Assembly: GCA_002415485.1 (NCBI GenBank) | Contig: DHYU01000050.1 | Coordinates: 21,472-85,471, forward strand | DNA from: Proteobacteria bacterium UBA5122 | GTDB lineage: Bacteria > Pseudomonadota > Gammaproteobacteria > Tenderiales > Tenderiaceae | DNA length: 64,000 nucleotides | Direction: 5' to 3' | Shown: piece by piece, positions 1 to 8,928 of the stretch | Layout of the letters: every line of letters starts with the position of its first letter | How positions within the stretch are numbered: the stretch's first letter is position 1 | Made by a program: the position numbers and the translations under genes | Notes under the pieces: model-generated | Seen by the model: the letters and a program-made list of their open reading frames with translations, nothing else | Databases searched by the model: none | Told to the model about the DNA's origin: nothing

Positions 1-1113
1 ATCGGCAAGATCAACTACAGCCTCGAACAACTGCGCATGAAGCAACGTGGCCTGGAACTGAACAACGCCGCCACTCCTGAAGCGCTGGCCGACATAGAGA
101 ACAGTCGCGCAGATCTGAACGCCCAATACGAAGGCCTGCAGGAAGAACTGCTGGCGCTATACACCCAGATCAATCGCGACAGCTTCACCGCAGAAGTTGC
201 CAATGGCCGCATTGTCAAAGTCGACTTCGCCAAGGCGGTGTGGGCCTATAAACCCAACGAGATGACCGTATTCGGCAAGATTCGCCACTACGGCCACAAG
301 TTGTGGGAATTCTTCAGTGACGAACCCCGCGAGGCCAATACTGAAGGCGGTATCTTCCCCGCCATCTTCGGCACCGTGATGATGGTCATCCTGATGTCGA
401 TCATGGTCATGCCATTCGGCGTCGTCGCTGCGGTGTACTTGCGTGAATACGCTACCCAAGGCCCGATCACCCGTACCATCCGCATCGCGGTCAACAACCT
501 GGCCGGTGTACCTTCCATCGTCTATGGCGTATTTGGCCTCGGCTTCTTCGTCTACTTTTTGGGTGGCAACATCGACCAACTCTTCTTCCAAGAGGCACTG
601 CCCGCGCCGACCTTTGGTACTCCGGGTTTGATGTGGGCATCGCTGACGCTGGCCCTGCTGACCGTGCCCGTGGTCATCGTCGCCACCGAAGAAGGCCTGT
701 CGCGCATCCCACGCTCAATTCGTGAAGGCAGTCTGGCCCTCGGCGCAACCAAGGCCGAAACCCTGTGGCGCACCATCATTCCGATGGCCAGCCCGGCAAT
801 CATGACGGGCCTGATCCTGGCCATCGCCCGTGCCGCCGGTGAGGTTGCACCGCTGATGCTGGTAGGTGTGGTCAAACTGGCGCCTTCGCTGCCGCTGGAT
901 GAGAATTCACCGTTCATCCACCTGGATCGCAAGTTTATGCACCTGGGCTTCCATATCTACGATGTTGGCTTCCAAAGCCCCAACGTCGAGGCTGCACGTC
1001 CGCTGGTCTACGCCACCGCCCTGCTGCTGGTCTTGGTCATCGTGATCCTGAACCTGGCGGCGATTGCGATTCGTAATCGCCTGCGTGAAAAATACAAGGC
1101 GCTTGAGAACTAA
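1..1113 (+). CDS. pstA: Phosphate ABC transporter permease PstA (5' truncated)
   Basis: Inner-membrane permease subunit of the high-affinity phosphate importer PstSCAB. The reading frame is open from base 1, so the start lies outside the window and the Met at base 37 is probably internal. The visible N-terminal part is hydrophilic and Glu/Leu/Gln-rich (coiled-coil-like), as in the extended PstA of many gammaproteobacteria. From about base 340 onward the protein has several membrane segments and the permease EAA loop (EGSLALGATKAETLW), which contacts the ATPase. It ends 52 bases before pstB and is followed by phoU, the classical operon order. Identification is by family motifs and context. Confidence 0.95.
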   Translation: MGKINYSLEQLRMKQRGLELNNAATPEALADIENSRADLNAQYEGLQEELLALYTQINRDSFTAEVANGRIVKVDFAKAVWAYKPNEMTVFGKIRHYGHKLWEFFSDEPREANTEGGIFPAIFGTVMMVILMSIMVMPFGVVAAVYLREYATQGPITRTIRIAVNNLAGVPSIVYGVFGLGFFVYFLGGNIDQLFFQEALPAPTFGTPGLMWASLTLALLTVPVVIVATEEGLSRIPRSIREGSLALGATKAETLWRTIIPMASPAIMTGLILAIARAAGEVAPLMLVGVVKLAPSLPLDENSPFIHLDRKFMHLGFHIYDVGFQSPNVEAARPLVYATALLLVLVIVILNLAAIAIRNRLREKYKALEN

Positions 1114-1165
1114 GCGTTTATTTAAGATTCATACACCACTGTAACGACAAAACGGATAGATCCGC

Positions 1166-2017
1166 ATGAGTGAAGAAACAGTTCAAAATGCCGCGCCGAA
1201 GACACATGCCATCAACATGTCGGCCCTGAAAAAACCGCGACGAGCTCAACCCGAGGCGCCCAAGGACATTGCCATCCACGTCAATGATCTGAAGCTGTAT
1301 TACGGTGACAAGCAGGCCCTCAACGGCATCCACATGCAGATCCCACGTAAAAAGGTCACCGCCTTCATCGGTCCCAGTGGTTGCGGTAAGTCCACGCTGC
1401 TACGCTGCTTCAACCGCATGAACGATCTGGTCGACGGCGTGCGCATCGAGGGCGAGATCAACCTCGACGGCGATAACATCTACGCCCGCGGTGTGGACGT
1501 GGCCGATCTGCGTCGTCGCGTCGGCATGGTATTCCAGAAGCCAAACCCATTCCCGAAAACAATCTATGAAAACGTGGCCTATGGCCTGCGTATTCAAGGT
1601 GTCAACGACCGCCGCATCCTCGACGAGACCGTCGAAAACTCACTGCGCGGCGCTGCGCTGTGGGATGAGGTGAAGGATCGTTTGAACGACAATGCCTTTG
1701 GTCTCTCCGGCGGTCAGCAACAACGTCTGGTCATCGCGCGCGCCATCGCCATCGAGCCTGAAGTATTGCTGCTCGACGAGCCGGCCTCGGCGCTCGACCC
1801 GATCTCCACCTTGAAGATCGAAGAGCTGATTTATGAGCTCAAAGAGAAATACACCATCGTCATCGTAACCCACAACATGCAACAGGCGGCCCGTGTATCC
1901 GATTACACCGCCTTCATGTACATGGGCGACCTGATCGAGTTCTCGGACACGGATACGCTGTTTACCAATCCGGCCAAGAAACAGACTGAAGATTACATCA
2001 CCGGCCGCTACGGTTAA
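1166..2017 (+). CDS. pstB: Phosphate ABC transporter ATP-binding protein PstB
   Basis: Cytoplasmic ATPase that energises phosphate import through PstC/PstA. The 283 residues include Walker A (GPSGCGKST, near residues 69-77), the ABC signature LSGGQQQR, Walker B ([12 protein letters not shown]) and the switch His in IVTHNMQQA. The motif NRMNDLVDG after the P-loop is typical of PstB. About 35 N-terminal residues precede the nucleotide-binding fold, slightly longer than in enteric PstB but common in related proteins. It is downstream of pstA and 29 bases before phoU, so co-transcription is expected. By family knowledge the operon is controlled by PhoB, whose binding sites would lie outside this window. 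Confidence 0.97.
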   Translation: MSEETVQNAAPKTHAINMSALKKPRRAQPEAPKDIAIHVNDLKLYYGDKQALNGIHMQIPRKKVTAFIGPSGCGKSTLLRCFNRMNDLVDGVRIEGEINLDGDNIYARGVDVADLRRRVGMVFQKPNPFPKTIYENVAYGLRIQGVNDRRILDETVENSLRGAALWDEVKDRLNDNAFGLSGGQQQRLVIARAIAIEPEVLLLDEPASALDPISTLKIEELIYELKEKYTIVIVTHNMQQAARVSDYTAFMYMGDLIEFSDTDTLFTNPAKKQTEDYITGRYG

Positions 2018-2046
2018 TCGGCGGGCGATTACTGAGGGTAAAAATT

Positions 2047-2766
2047 ATGGATAAAAAACCGATCGCGCATCATATCTCACACCAATACGACGCCGACCTC
2101 GAAGATCTGCGCAGCCGGGTCTTCGCCATGGGCGGCCTGGTCGAGGAACAAGTGGCCAATGCAGTGACTGCGCTGGTCAAAGGCGATGTTGAACTGGCGG
2201 ATGCCGTCATCACCAATGACTATCGCGTCAACGCGATGGAAGTGGAAATTGATGAAGAGTGCACGCACATCATCGCCCGTCGCCAGCCAACTGCGGGCGA
2301 CCTGCGTCTGGTCATCGCCGTGATCAAAACCATCACCGATATGGAGCGCATTGGCGACCAGGCCGCGAAGGTGGCACGCATGGCGCGTCAACTGGCGGAG
2401 ATGGAACGTCCTCGTAACGAATATGTCGAGATTCAAAGCCTCGGCACCCACGTACAGACCATGATCCGCGGCGCACTGGATGCCTTCGCGCGCATGGATG
2501 TGCAAGGCGCCATCGAGACAGCCAAAGAAGACCTGAAGGTCGACCATGAGTATGAAGCCATCATGCGTCAGCTGATGACATTCATGATGGAAGATCCTCG
2601 CACCATCAAACGTATTCTCGACGTGATGTGGGCCACCCGTGCACTGGAGCGCGTCGGCGACCATGCCAAGAACATCTGTGAATACGTGGTCTATCTGGTG
2701 GAAGGCAAAGACGTGCGCCACATCAGCGTGGAGCAGATCGAAGAAGCGGCGCTGGGCAAACGTTAA
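2047..2766 (+). CDS. phoU: Phosphate signalling regulator PhoU
   Basis: Cytoplasmic, all-helical regulator that links PstSCAB activity to PhoR/PhoB signalling and limits phosphate uptake. The 239 residues contain the two PhoU repeats, each with the E(R)xGD metal/phosphate-associated motif: DMERIGDQA near residue 100 and ALERVGDHA near residue 200. A GAGGG ribosome-binding site precedes the ATG. It is the last gene of the operon and is followed directly by a strong intrinsic terminator, which marks the operon end. Confidence 0.96.
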   Translation: MDKKPIAHHISHQYDADLEDLRSRVFAMGGLVEEQVANAVTALVKGDVELADAVITNDYRVNAMEVEIDEECTHIIARRQPTAGDLRLVIAVIKTITDMERIGDQAAKVARMARQLAEMERPRNEYVEIQSLGTHVQTMIRGALDAFARMDVQGAIETAKEDLKVDHEYEAIMRQLMTFMMEDPRTIKRILDVMWATRALERVGDHAKNICEYVVYLVEGKDVRHISVEQIEEAALGKR

Positions 2767-2783
2767 TCTGCCCGCCTGCTCAG

Positions 2784-2816
2784 AAAAAAGGCCAGTGCAC
2801 GCACTGGCCTTTTTTT
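2784..2816 (+). terminator. Intrinsic terminator after phoU
   Basis: GGCCAGTGC pairs with GCACTGGCC around a very short loop, flanked by A6 on the left and T7 on the right. The A-tract extends the stem, so it could also serve the convergent gene that ends at 2831. Confidence 0.93.
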
Positions 2817-2830
2817 ATGGGTAACTAACG

Positions 2831-3631
2831 TTAATAACCATCACGTTCTGTATTCAAGGTGCCACAGGCCTGGGCGATGCGTTCAATGCCTGTATTGATC
2901 GAACCGTCGGCGTGCAGCTCCAACCAGCGATATCCTGGAGGGATGTCCTCCAACACAAACGCCTCTGTGCGCGGCTGAAATTGAATACAGGTCGAAGGCG
3001 AGGCCAGAAAACGCACCCCCGCGCGGTCTTCGTCATACACCTGATGCACATGCCCCCACAGCACCACTTTGACCTGTGGATAGGTCGCGATCAATTCAAA
3101 CAGCTTGTCCGCATTTTTCAATCCCAGTGGGTCCAACCATTTACAACCGAGAGAAAATGGATGGTGATGCAAGGCGATTAATGTGTGATGCGTGGGATGA
3201 CCCTTCAGCCGTTTTTCCAGCCACTGCAGCTCTGCCACATCCAGCTCACCATAGACCTGGCCGGCAATCGCTGTCTTCAACAACAGGATCTGCCAATTGC
3301 CCAATACCACGTGTTTTTGACAACTGATCGGGCCACCGGCAAACACCTGCTCCATCAACGGCATGTCATCGTGATTGCCCGCCAAACAATGGATCGGATA
3401 CGTTGCCTGTTGCAGATCACTGGCCAAACGGCGATATCCGAATTCGCTTTCGTCATGCACCAAGTCGCCCGTCAGCAACATCAGATCGCAGGTGCTGTGA
3501 TCCACGCTTTGATACACCGCCCGGAATGACTCGAGGCTATTGATCCCATACAGCCCCTTGGCTGAGTCTTGATATAGATGGGGGTCGGTCAGCTGCACGA
3601 CCCGAATCACGGCCTTGTTATGCTCTATCAC
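2831..3631 (-). CDS. cpdA: 3',5'-cyclic-AMP phosphodiesterase CpdA-like (class III)
   Basis: Calcineurin-like metallophosphoesterase of the CpdA class, expected to hydrolyse cyclic AMP to AMP in the cytoplasm. The 266 residues carry the metal-binding series in order: TDPHLY (about residue 15), GDLVHD (about 55), GNHD (about 85), HHHP (about 155) and GHVHQ (about 195). The C-terminal substrate-pocket region TCIQFQPRTE is typical of CpdA. The first codon is GTG. It is weakly preceded by AAGG, so the exact start is uncertain. It lies just downstream of tsaB on the same strand with a 7-base gap. Other nucleotide or phosphodiester substrates cannot be excluded from sequence. Confidence 0.88.
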   Translation of the reverse strand: MIEHNKAVIRVVQLTDPHLYQDSAKGLYGINSLESFRAVYQSVDHSTCDLMLLTGDLVHDESEFGYRRLASDLQQATYPIHCLAGNHDDMPLMEQVFAGGPISCQKHVVLGNWQILLLKTAIAGQVYGELDVAELQWLEKRLKGHPTHHTLIALHHHPFSLGCKWLDPLGLKNADKLFELIATYPQVKVVLWGHVHQVYDEDRAGVRFLASPSTCIQFQPRTEAFVLEDIPPGYRWLELHADGSINTGIERIAQACGTLNTERDGY

Positions 3632-3638
3632 GGTGTAA

Positions 3639-4331
3639 TTAACCTTCCGCCTTTTTCTTGGCTACATCATTACGCAAATACAGGGGCAAGGCCTGCTCAG
3701 CACTCACCGCGCCACCGGCGGCATAGATCTGCGCCGCCAGCACCGCCACATCCTGCGCGGCGGGCAAGGCATCGGCAGCGATATCGATCACATTTGTCGC
3801 ATACCGTTGTTGTAGCGGGGCTGCAAATTCTCGCCAGCCGCTCCCCAATCCGTACCAGCCATCGCCGTCGACCGACGGCAGGGCCTCAGGTGCACACAAG
3901 GCATCGTCGGCCAAGGCCACCATACGGTCACCATCTAATTGATACGCCCCCCAATAGACCTCACCCATGCGTGCATCGATGATGGGCAGTTGTTTGGCAT
4001 GGCCACTGCGGCGATAACCGCCCTGCGCCAGGGCTGCCAAGGTCGATACCGGCACCACCGGCAGATCGGTGCCAAAGGCAATCCCTTGGGCGACGCTGGT
4101 CGCGATGCGAACCCCGGTGAAGGCACCGGGGCCGCAGGCAAAGGCTATTGCATCGAGTTGTTGTGGCCGCAACTGCGCCTGGGCCAACAAACGGTCGATC
4201 ATCGGCAGGATGAGTTCACCGTGTTTTTTCGGTGCGAGTTCAAAGTGTTCTTCGAGTTGATTATTGATCAGCAAAGCCGCAGAACAGGCTTCGCTCGAGG
4301 TATCTAGAGCCAGGAGTTTCAAATAGGACAC
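3639..4331 (-). CDS. tsaB: tRNA threonylcarbamoyladenosine biosynthesis protein TsaB
   Basis: Non-catalytic scaffold partner of TsaD in the complex that makes the t6A modification at position 37 of ANN-decoding tRNAs. It has the ASKHA-type N-terminus (LLALDTSSEACSAALL) and the diagnostic CGPGAFTGVRIATSVAQGIAF region (given here in one piece of 20 from GPG onward: GPGAFTGVRIATSVAQGIAF). Its 230 residues match the usual family length. It is followed closely by the cpdA-like gene. Essential in most bacteria, so an intact frame is expected and observed. Confidence 0.95.
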   Translation of the reverse strand: MSYLKLLALDTSSEACSAALLINNQLEEHFELAPKKHGELILPMIDRLLAQAQLRPQQLDAIAFACGPGAFTGVRIATSVAQGIAFGTDLPVVPVSTLAALAQGGYRRSGHAKQLPIIDARMGEVYWGAYQLDGDRMVALADDALCAPEALPSVDGDGWYGLGSGWREFAAPLQQRYATNVIDIAADALPAAQDVAVLAAQIYAAGGAVSAEQALPLYLRNDVAKKKAEG

Positions 4332-4388
4332 CCATCAAATTGGCGAAATTTCAGTCCGCCATGATAGATGGATTTAAAGCAGTGTTAA

Positions 4389-4412
4389 ACCCCGGACAAG
4401 CATGCCCGGGGT
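4389..4412 (-). terminator. Putative terminator of the 49-residue membrane protein gene
   Basis: A 7-bp inverted repeat (ACCCCGG / CCGGGGT, 10-base loop) begins 7 bases after the stop codon of the small gene. On the minus strand it is followed by TTTAAC, only a short T-run, so termination may be partial. Confidence 0.55.
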
Positions 4413-4418
4413 CAGCAA

Positions 4419-4568
4419 TTAACGATGACGATCGGCCGAACGAACCTTCACTGCCTCGTCACGCGGCTCGTGCAGCTTATGCGCGGTTAGCTGCAAGGTC
4501 ACCAACGCCCCGATAACACCACCCATGCAAAATGCAACAACAACAGCTTCAATGATCATGCTGGTCAT
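4419..4568 (-). CDS. Small membrane protein (49 residues), unknown function
   Basis: I do not recognise a family. The frame is open back to 4622, but only the ATG at 4568 has a ribosome-binding site: AGGAGG at 4576-4581, seven bases upstream, essentially perfect. The product has one hydrophobic segment (about residues 4-27, beginning MIIEAVVVAF) and a charged C-terminal tail rich in Arg, Asp, Glu and His, suggesting a single-span inner-membrane protein with the basic tail in the cytoplasm. It is a separate transcription unit between yoaA and tsaB with a hairpin behind it. The strong initiation site and the terminator support a real gene. Confidence 0.7.
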   Translation of the reverse strand: MTSMIIEAVVVAFCMGGVIGALVTLQLTAHKLHEPRDEAVKVRSADRHR

Positions 4569-4689
4569 AGCCAGTCCTCCTGTTTGCTGTCCCGCAGTCC
4601 CTGCGGTTTCCGTTGAACTCATTATGGCTAGCGGCTGGGGGACAAAGACTGACTAGAGAGGTCTGGAGCAATGTTACAAAGATTTACAT

Positions 4690-6654
4690 TTAACCGGCAC
4701 TGGCCTCTTGGCCACCGAGCCCGGGATCCTGCTGCTGTTTGACGTAGTTGTAGAAACGCTGCACCAGCTCCAGCTTGCGGGTACGCCGCATCGGCGGCAG
4801 ACTGTCGAGAAAGACACGGCCGTAGGGTTTGTCGATCAGGCGCGGGTCGCACAGCATCATCACGCCGTAATCGTCCACGTCACGAATGAGCCGCCCCGCC
4901 CCCTGCTTGAGGCTGATCACCGCCGTCGGCACCTGGTGATCCATGAAGGGATTCCCGCCCTTGTTACGGATGGCATCGAGGCGCGCCGTCAGCACCGGGT
5001 CATCGGGGGTGGCAAAGGGCAGCTTGTCGATGATCACGCACGATAGCGCCTCACCGCGCACATCCACCCCCTCCCAGAAACTGCCCGTCCCCAGCAGCAC
5101 AGCATTGCCCAACTCACGAAAACGCTGCAGCAGTTCGCTGCGCGGCAGGCTGCCCTGCACCAGCAAGGGGTAATCGATCTCCCCCTCCAGCATCTCAGCC
5201 GCCTGCTTCAGCGCGCGGTGACTGGTAAACAGCATAAAGGCACGACCTTCACTGGCGGCCAGGACCGGCAGCGCTGCCTCAACGATCTTGCGCGTGTAGT
5301 CCGGGTGATTGGGCTGTGGCAGATCGGTCGGCACGTAGAGCAAGGCGTGGTTGGGATAGTCGAACGGGCTTTGCCAGCAGCCGGTCATCGGCGCCTTGAG
5401 GCCGAGGCGGTCGGCAAAGTGCTCAAAGCCACCGTTGACGGCCAGCGTCGCCGAGGTGAAGACCCAGGCCGCCCGCTCCTGCTGCATGCGCTGCTGAAAG
5501 GGCTCGGCAATCTCCAGCGGCGTGCAGTTGAGGGCAAAGCTGCGGCTGAAGATCTCCAGCCAGTAGATGTTGTCCGGCGAGGCCTCGCCATCGAACAGGC
5601 AGAGTTTATGGAACAGCGCGACGGCGCGCTCGTGGCAGTTCTCCAGCCCCTTGCTGCGCTGTGCGCCCTCCTCCAGCAGCGGGATCAACTCGTCGAACAC
5701 GCGGCGCAGATAGGCGAGCTGGTCGCAGAGTTTTTCATCCTGCTGCGCGGCCAACCACGGCATACGCTGCGCCTGACTGCCCATGGCCAGCCGCAGATCG
5801 CGGGCGGCGTATTCGAGCCGTTCGGCGACGGTCTGCAGGGCCTTGGTGTCGGAGGCCGTCTGGTGAAATTCGTTGATGGTGTCGCGCGCCAGCTCGCTCA
5901 GCTGACGGCTGCTCAAGGTCTGGCCGAAGAAGTTGCTCGCCACCTCGAGCAGCTGATGGGCCTCGTCGATGATGTAGGCATTGGCACCGGGCAGCAGCTC
6001 ACCAAAGCCCCCGTGCTGCAGCACCATGTCGGCGCACAACAGGTGGTGGTTGATGACGACGATGTCCGCCTCCTGCGCCTCGCGTCGCGCCTTCATCACA
6101 TGGCATTCTTTGAAATCGGGGCAGTCATTGCCCAGGCAGTTGTCGGTGGTCGAGGTCACGTATGGCCAGATCGGCGCATCCTCACTGACGGCCTTCACCT
6201 CGGCGATGTCACCGTTGTGGCTGCTCCCGGCCCAGCGGCGGATGCGCTGCAGCTGATCGACCATCTCCCGCGATGCCAATTGCCCCTCAGACTCGGTCAG
6301 TTTCAGCCGGTACCAACACAGGTAATTGGCGCGCCCCTTGAGCAATGCAACTCCCACTGGCACCGCCAGCGCCTTGCGCACCACAGGCAGGTCACGATGA
6401 AAGAGTTGGTCTTGCAGATTTTTGGTACCGGTCGAGATGACGACCTTTTTGCCGGACAGGATCGCCGGCACCAGATAGGCGAAGGTCTTGCCGGTACCGG
6501 TACCGGCCTCACAGATCAGGGTTTGGTTTTCGTCGATGGCGCGGGCGACGGCCTCGGCCATCTCCTGCTGTTGCTGCCGCGGCCGAAAGCCGTCGATGTG
6601 GTCGGCCAGCGCACCGGCATCGCCCAGAACCGCTGCAACATCAATATCAAACAT
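4690..6654 (-). CDS. yoaA: ATP-dependent DNA helicase, DinG/YoaA family
   Basis: Superfamily 2 iron-sulfur helicase of the XPD/DinG group. The 654 residues include Walker A (EAGTGTGKTFAYL, near 50-62) and four cysteines typical of the 4Fe-4S domain (CWYR, CLGNDC, CHVMKA between about 110 and 190). They also include NHHLL, the DEAH box (IIDEAHQL), motif V/VI (FWEGVDVRGE; QGAGRLIRD) and TSATL. The length and the lack of an exonuclease or long C-terminal domain fit YoaA better than DinG. YoaA partners with the polymerase III chi subunit in tolerance of replication damage (family knowledge). It is 15 bases downstream of the hypothetical gene at 6670-7173 and probably co-transcribed with it. Confidence 0.9.
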   Translation of the reverse strand: MFDIDVAAVLGDAGALADHIDGFRPRQQQQEMAEAVARAIDENQTLICEAGTGTGKTFAYLVPAILSGKKVVISTGTKNLQDQLFHRDLPVVRKALAVPVGVALLKGRANYLCWYRLKLTESEGQLASREMVDQLQRIRRWAGSSHNGDIAEVKAVSEDAPIWPYVTSTTDNCLGNDCPDFKECHVMKARREAQEADIVVINHHLLCADMVLQHGGFGELLPGANAYIIDEAHQLLEVASNFFGQTLSSRQLSELARDTINEFHQTASDTKALQTVAERLEYAARDLRLAMGSQAQRMPWLAAQQDEKLCDQLAYLRRVFDELIPLLEEGAQRSKGLENCHERAVALFHKLCLFDGEASPDNIYWLEIFSRSFALNCTPLEIAEPFQQRMQQERAAWVFTSATLAVNGGFEHFADRLGLKAPMTGCWQSPFDYPNHALLYVPTDLPQPNHPDYTRKIVEAALPVLAASEGRAFMLFTSHRALKQAAEMLEGEIDYPLLVQGSLPRSELLQRFRELGNAVLLGTGSFWEGVDVRGEALSCVIIDKLPFATPDDPVLTARLDAIRNKGGNPFMDHQVPTAVISLKQGAGRLIRDVDDYGVMMLCDPRLIDKPYGRVFLDSLPPMRRTRKLELVQRFYNYVKQQQDPGLGGQEASAG

Positions 6655-6669
6655 TAGCCCGGCTTGACC

Positions 6670-7173
6670 TTAAGGCGCTTGGTTGTCCCAAACCTCATCT
6701 TCCGCGCCGAATTCACGGGTCCAGACCAAGGTTGAAATGGCTTTGAATTTGGCGACGGACATCGCGCCACGTTTGGCGCGGTTGCTCGCCGCCTCACGAT
6801 TGGCCGCAACGATATCCTCGCGCAGGGCCTCGTACATCTCGTAGGGCTCGAAGTTCTCATCCAGCAGGACCATCACCACACTATCCCACTCACTCTCCAG
6901 TTTGAGCTGTCCGATACGCTGACCGGCCTTGCCCTCATCGAAGATCACGCGGCCTTTGATCTGCACCTTGCGCCCCTCACGAGCGCCGGTACCCACCGCA
7001 TCGTAACCACCCTCGGTTCCAGGTGGCACAGGCTCCAGCCCCAAATGGTAACAGGCGTCGAATTGGGCGATCTCGCCACTGACCCCACCCAAGGGTTTGC
7101 CGGTGGCGTTGCGATAGTCGCGCGCGATGCGGCGCGTTTCAGCAATCAGTTTTCGTAAGTCGTAAACGGCCAT
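6670..7173 (-). CDS. Hypothetical protein with a PD-(D/E)xK-like motif pair
   Basis: A 167-residue soluble protein, no signal peptide or membrane segment. I recognise it only as resembling an uncharacterised family (DUF6998-like, from memory). The central block GGYDAVG ... GRKVQIKGRV resembles the Asp ... Gln-x-Lys core of PD-(D/E)xK nuclease folds such as restriction and Holliday-junction enzymes. A Glu-rich strand follows (LESEWDSVVMVLLDE), and the C-terminal part is basic and helical. It is directly upstream of a DNA repair helicase in the same orientation, which weakly supports a nucleic-acid role. The nuclease assignment is inference; the gene itself is clear. Confidence 0.75.
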   Translation of the reverse strand: MAVYDLRKLIAETRRIARDYRNATGKPLGGVSGEIAQFDACYHLGLEPVPPGTEGGYDAVGTGAREGRKVQIKGRVIFDEGKAGQRIGQLKLESEWDSVVMVLLDENFEPYEMYEALREDIVAANREAASNRAKRGAMSVAKFKAISTLVWTREFGAEDEVWDNQAP

Positions 7174-7195
7174 ATGGTCTGACAGGAATCCCCTC

Positions 7196-7215
7196 GATAC
7201 ACATCCATCTGTATC
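7196..7215. repeat. Inverted repeat in a divergent intergenic region
   Basis: GATACA and TGTATC separated by 8 bases, located between the divergent genes starting at 7173 (minus) and 7336 (plus). A second short palindrome, GACAG-T-CTGTC, is at 7259-7269. Both lie in AT-rich sequence where promoters for the two genes are expected, so they may be operators. No regulator can be named. Confidence 0.4.
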
Positions 7216-7335
7216 GGTTAAATAATGTTAAATATTATATTTCTTAATATATTAGCCAGACAGTCTGTCACTTCACCTGAGGTAACGGCGACGTTCAAAC
7301 AATCATTTGACCACCGGCTCTGGCATAATCGGACC

Positions 7336-8901
7336 ATGCATAACGACACGCCCCTCATCCGCCATCTGCAACACGCCGACTGTTACCCTCACCCAGTCCG
7401 CGATCTGCGCGTCATCGAGACCCACATCTCGTGGGTGCTGCTGACCGGCGACTATGCCTATAAAATCAAAAAACCGCTGAACCTCGGCTTTCTCGATTTC
7501 AGCAGTCTGGCGCAACGTCAACACTACTGCCAGCGCGAGCTAGAACTCAACCGACGTCTGGCGCCCCAAGTCTATCATGAAGTTGTCGCCATTCGCGGTA
7601 GTTTGACGCAGCCACACATCGGCGGCGATGGCCCTGCCATCGAATATGCGGTCAAGATGCGCCAGTTCGACCCCAGCCAGCAACTGGACGCCCTGCTCGC
7701 CAGCGGCGACCTAACGGCAGATCACATTGACCAACTCGCCAGCACCATCGCCCGTTTTCACCACCAGGCTGCCGTTGCATCCTCAGACCAGGACTACGGC
7801 CAGGCCGGACCAGTGCTCGCCGCTGCCCAGCAGAACTTCGATCAGATCCATGCCCTGCTGCCGACCGACTCGCCACGCAGCGCCGCACTGGGCCCATTGG
7901 CAGACTGGTTTGAGCACAATCAGCCCCAGCTCGCACAGCTCATCGCGCAGCGGCGGCAACAGGGGCACGTCCATAACTGCCACGGCGACATGCACCTGGG
8001 CAACATGGCGCTGATCGATGATGAGGTCGTCATCTTCGACTGCATCGAATTCAATGAACACTTCCGCTGGATGGACACCATCAGCGAACTGGCCTTCGTC
8101 ACCATGGACCTGCAGCAACGCGGCCACGTCAACCTCGCCCACCGCCTGCTCGACCGCTACCTCAGCCTCAGCGGCGACTACGACGGCCTGCGCCTGTTGC
8201 GTTACTACCAGTTCTATTACGCCATGGTGCGGGCCAAGGTGGCGGCCATCCGCTCCGACCAGAGCGGCAACGCGCAGGACTGGGCCGAACATGATGCCTA
8301 CATCGCGCTGGCGCAGTCTTTTATCCGGCCGCAGACACCGCATCTCTTCATCACCCATGGCCTCTCCGGCAGCGGCAAGAGCAGCATCAGCCAGCCCCTG
8401 CTGGAGGCCGGCGGCCTGATCCGGCTGCGCTCGGACGTCGAACGCAAACGGCTCTACGGCCTGGCCACCAACGAGCGCTCCAGCAGCGCCATCGGCCGAG
8501 GCATCTACCAACCCGAGGCCAGCGCCCGCACCTACGCCCATCTCGCCGCCTGTGCGCAGATGCTGCTGACGGCAGGTTACAAGGTCATCGTCGATGCGAC
8601 CTTCCTCGCCCAGACAGAGCGCCAACGCTTCGCCGAGCTGGCGCGCGCGCTGGACTGCCCGTTCACGATCCTGCATTTCCATGCACCGCTGGCGACCTTG
8701 AAACGCTGGATCCGCGAACGTGAGGCGGCCGGCAAGGATGCCTCCGAGGCCACCGTGGAGGTGCTGGAGAAACAACTACAGAGCCAGCAGCTACTGACTG
8801 CAGACGAGCTTGCCTATACCTTATCCGTCGATGCCGAGGACCTGGACGCCGCACCGAAGCTGATTTCGGCACTCAGCACCACCCTAGACATCACTTCATA
8901 A
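7336..8901 (+). CDS. Bifunctional aminoglycoside-phosphotransferase-like / P-loop kinase fusion protein
   Basis: Two-domain protein of 521 residues. The N-terminal half is an APH/choline-kinase-like fold with the Brenner-type catalytic motif HNCHGDMHLGNM followed by FDCIEFN. The C-terminal third is a small nucleotide kinase-like P-loop domain (Walker A GLSGSGKSS) with VIVDATFL and a lid-like Arg-rich region (KRWIREREAAG). Such fusions are widespread, and the physiological substrate is not established. The frame is open to 7225, but the ATG at 7336 aligns with the usual N-terminus (PLIRHLQ...YPHPV) and is preferred, although no clear ribosome-binding site precedes it. A convergent terminator follows. 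Confidence 0.85.
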   Translation: MHNDTPLIRHLQHADCYPHPVRDLRVIETHISWVLLTGDYAYKIKKPLNLGFLDFSSLAQRQHYCQRELELNRRLAPQVYHEVVAIRGSLTQPHIGGDGPAIEYAVKMRQFDPSQQLDALLASGDLTADHIDQLASTIARFHHQAAVASSDQDYGQAGPVLAAAQQNFDQIHALLPTDSPRSAALGPLADWFEHNQPQLAQLIAQRRQQGHVHNCHGDMHLGNMALIDDEVVIFDCIEFNEHFRWMDTISELAFVTMDLQQRGHVNLAHRLLDRYLSLSGDYDGLRLLRYYQFYYAMVRAKVAAIRSDQSGNAQDWAEHDAYIALAQSFIRPQTPHLFITHGLSGSGKSSISQPLLEAGGLIRLRSDVERKRLYGLATNERSSSAIGRGIYQPEASARTYAHLAACAQMLLTAGYKVIVDATFLAQTERQRFAELARALDCPFTILHFHAPLATLKRWIREREAAGKDASEATVEVLEKQLQSQQLLTADELAYTLSVDAEDLDAAPKLISALSTTLDITS

Positions 8902-8928
8902 AATTCAAGTATCTTAATGAACAAAAAG

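Noticed and set aside
5218..6657. Long plus-strand open frame (479 codons) opposite yoaA
   Set aside because: It is an antisense shadow of the helicase gene: no ribosome-binding site, biased composition rich in Gly/Gln/Leu/Val, no domain.
7307..7329. TTGACC and CATAAT as a sigma-70 promoter for the kinase-fusion gene
   Set aside because: The boxes are only 11 bases apart, too close for a normal promoter.
7783..8775. Long minus-strand open frame opposite the kinase-fusion gene
   Set aside because: Shadow of a strongly supported gene on the plus strand; composition is not protein-like and there is no family motif.
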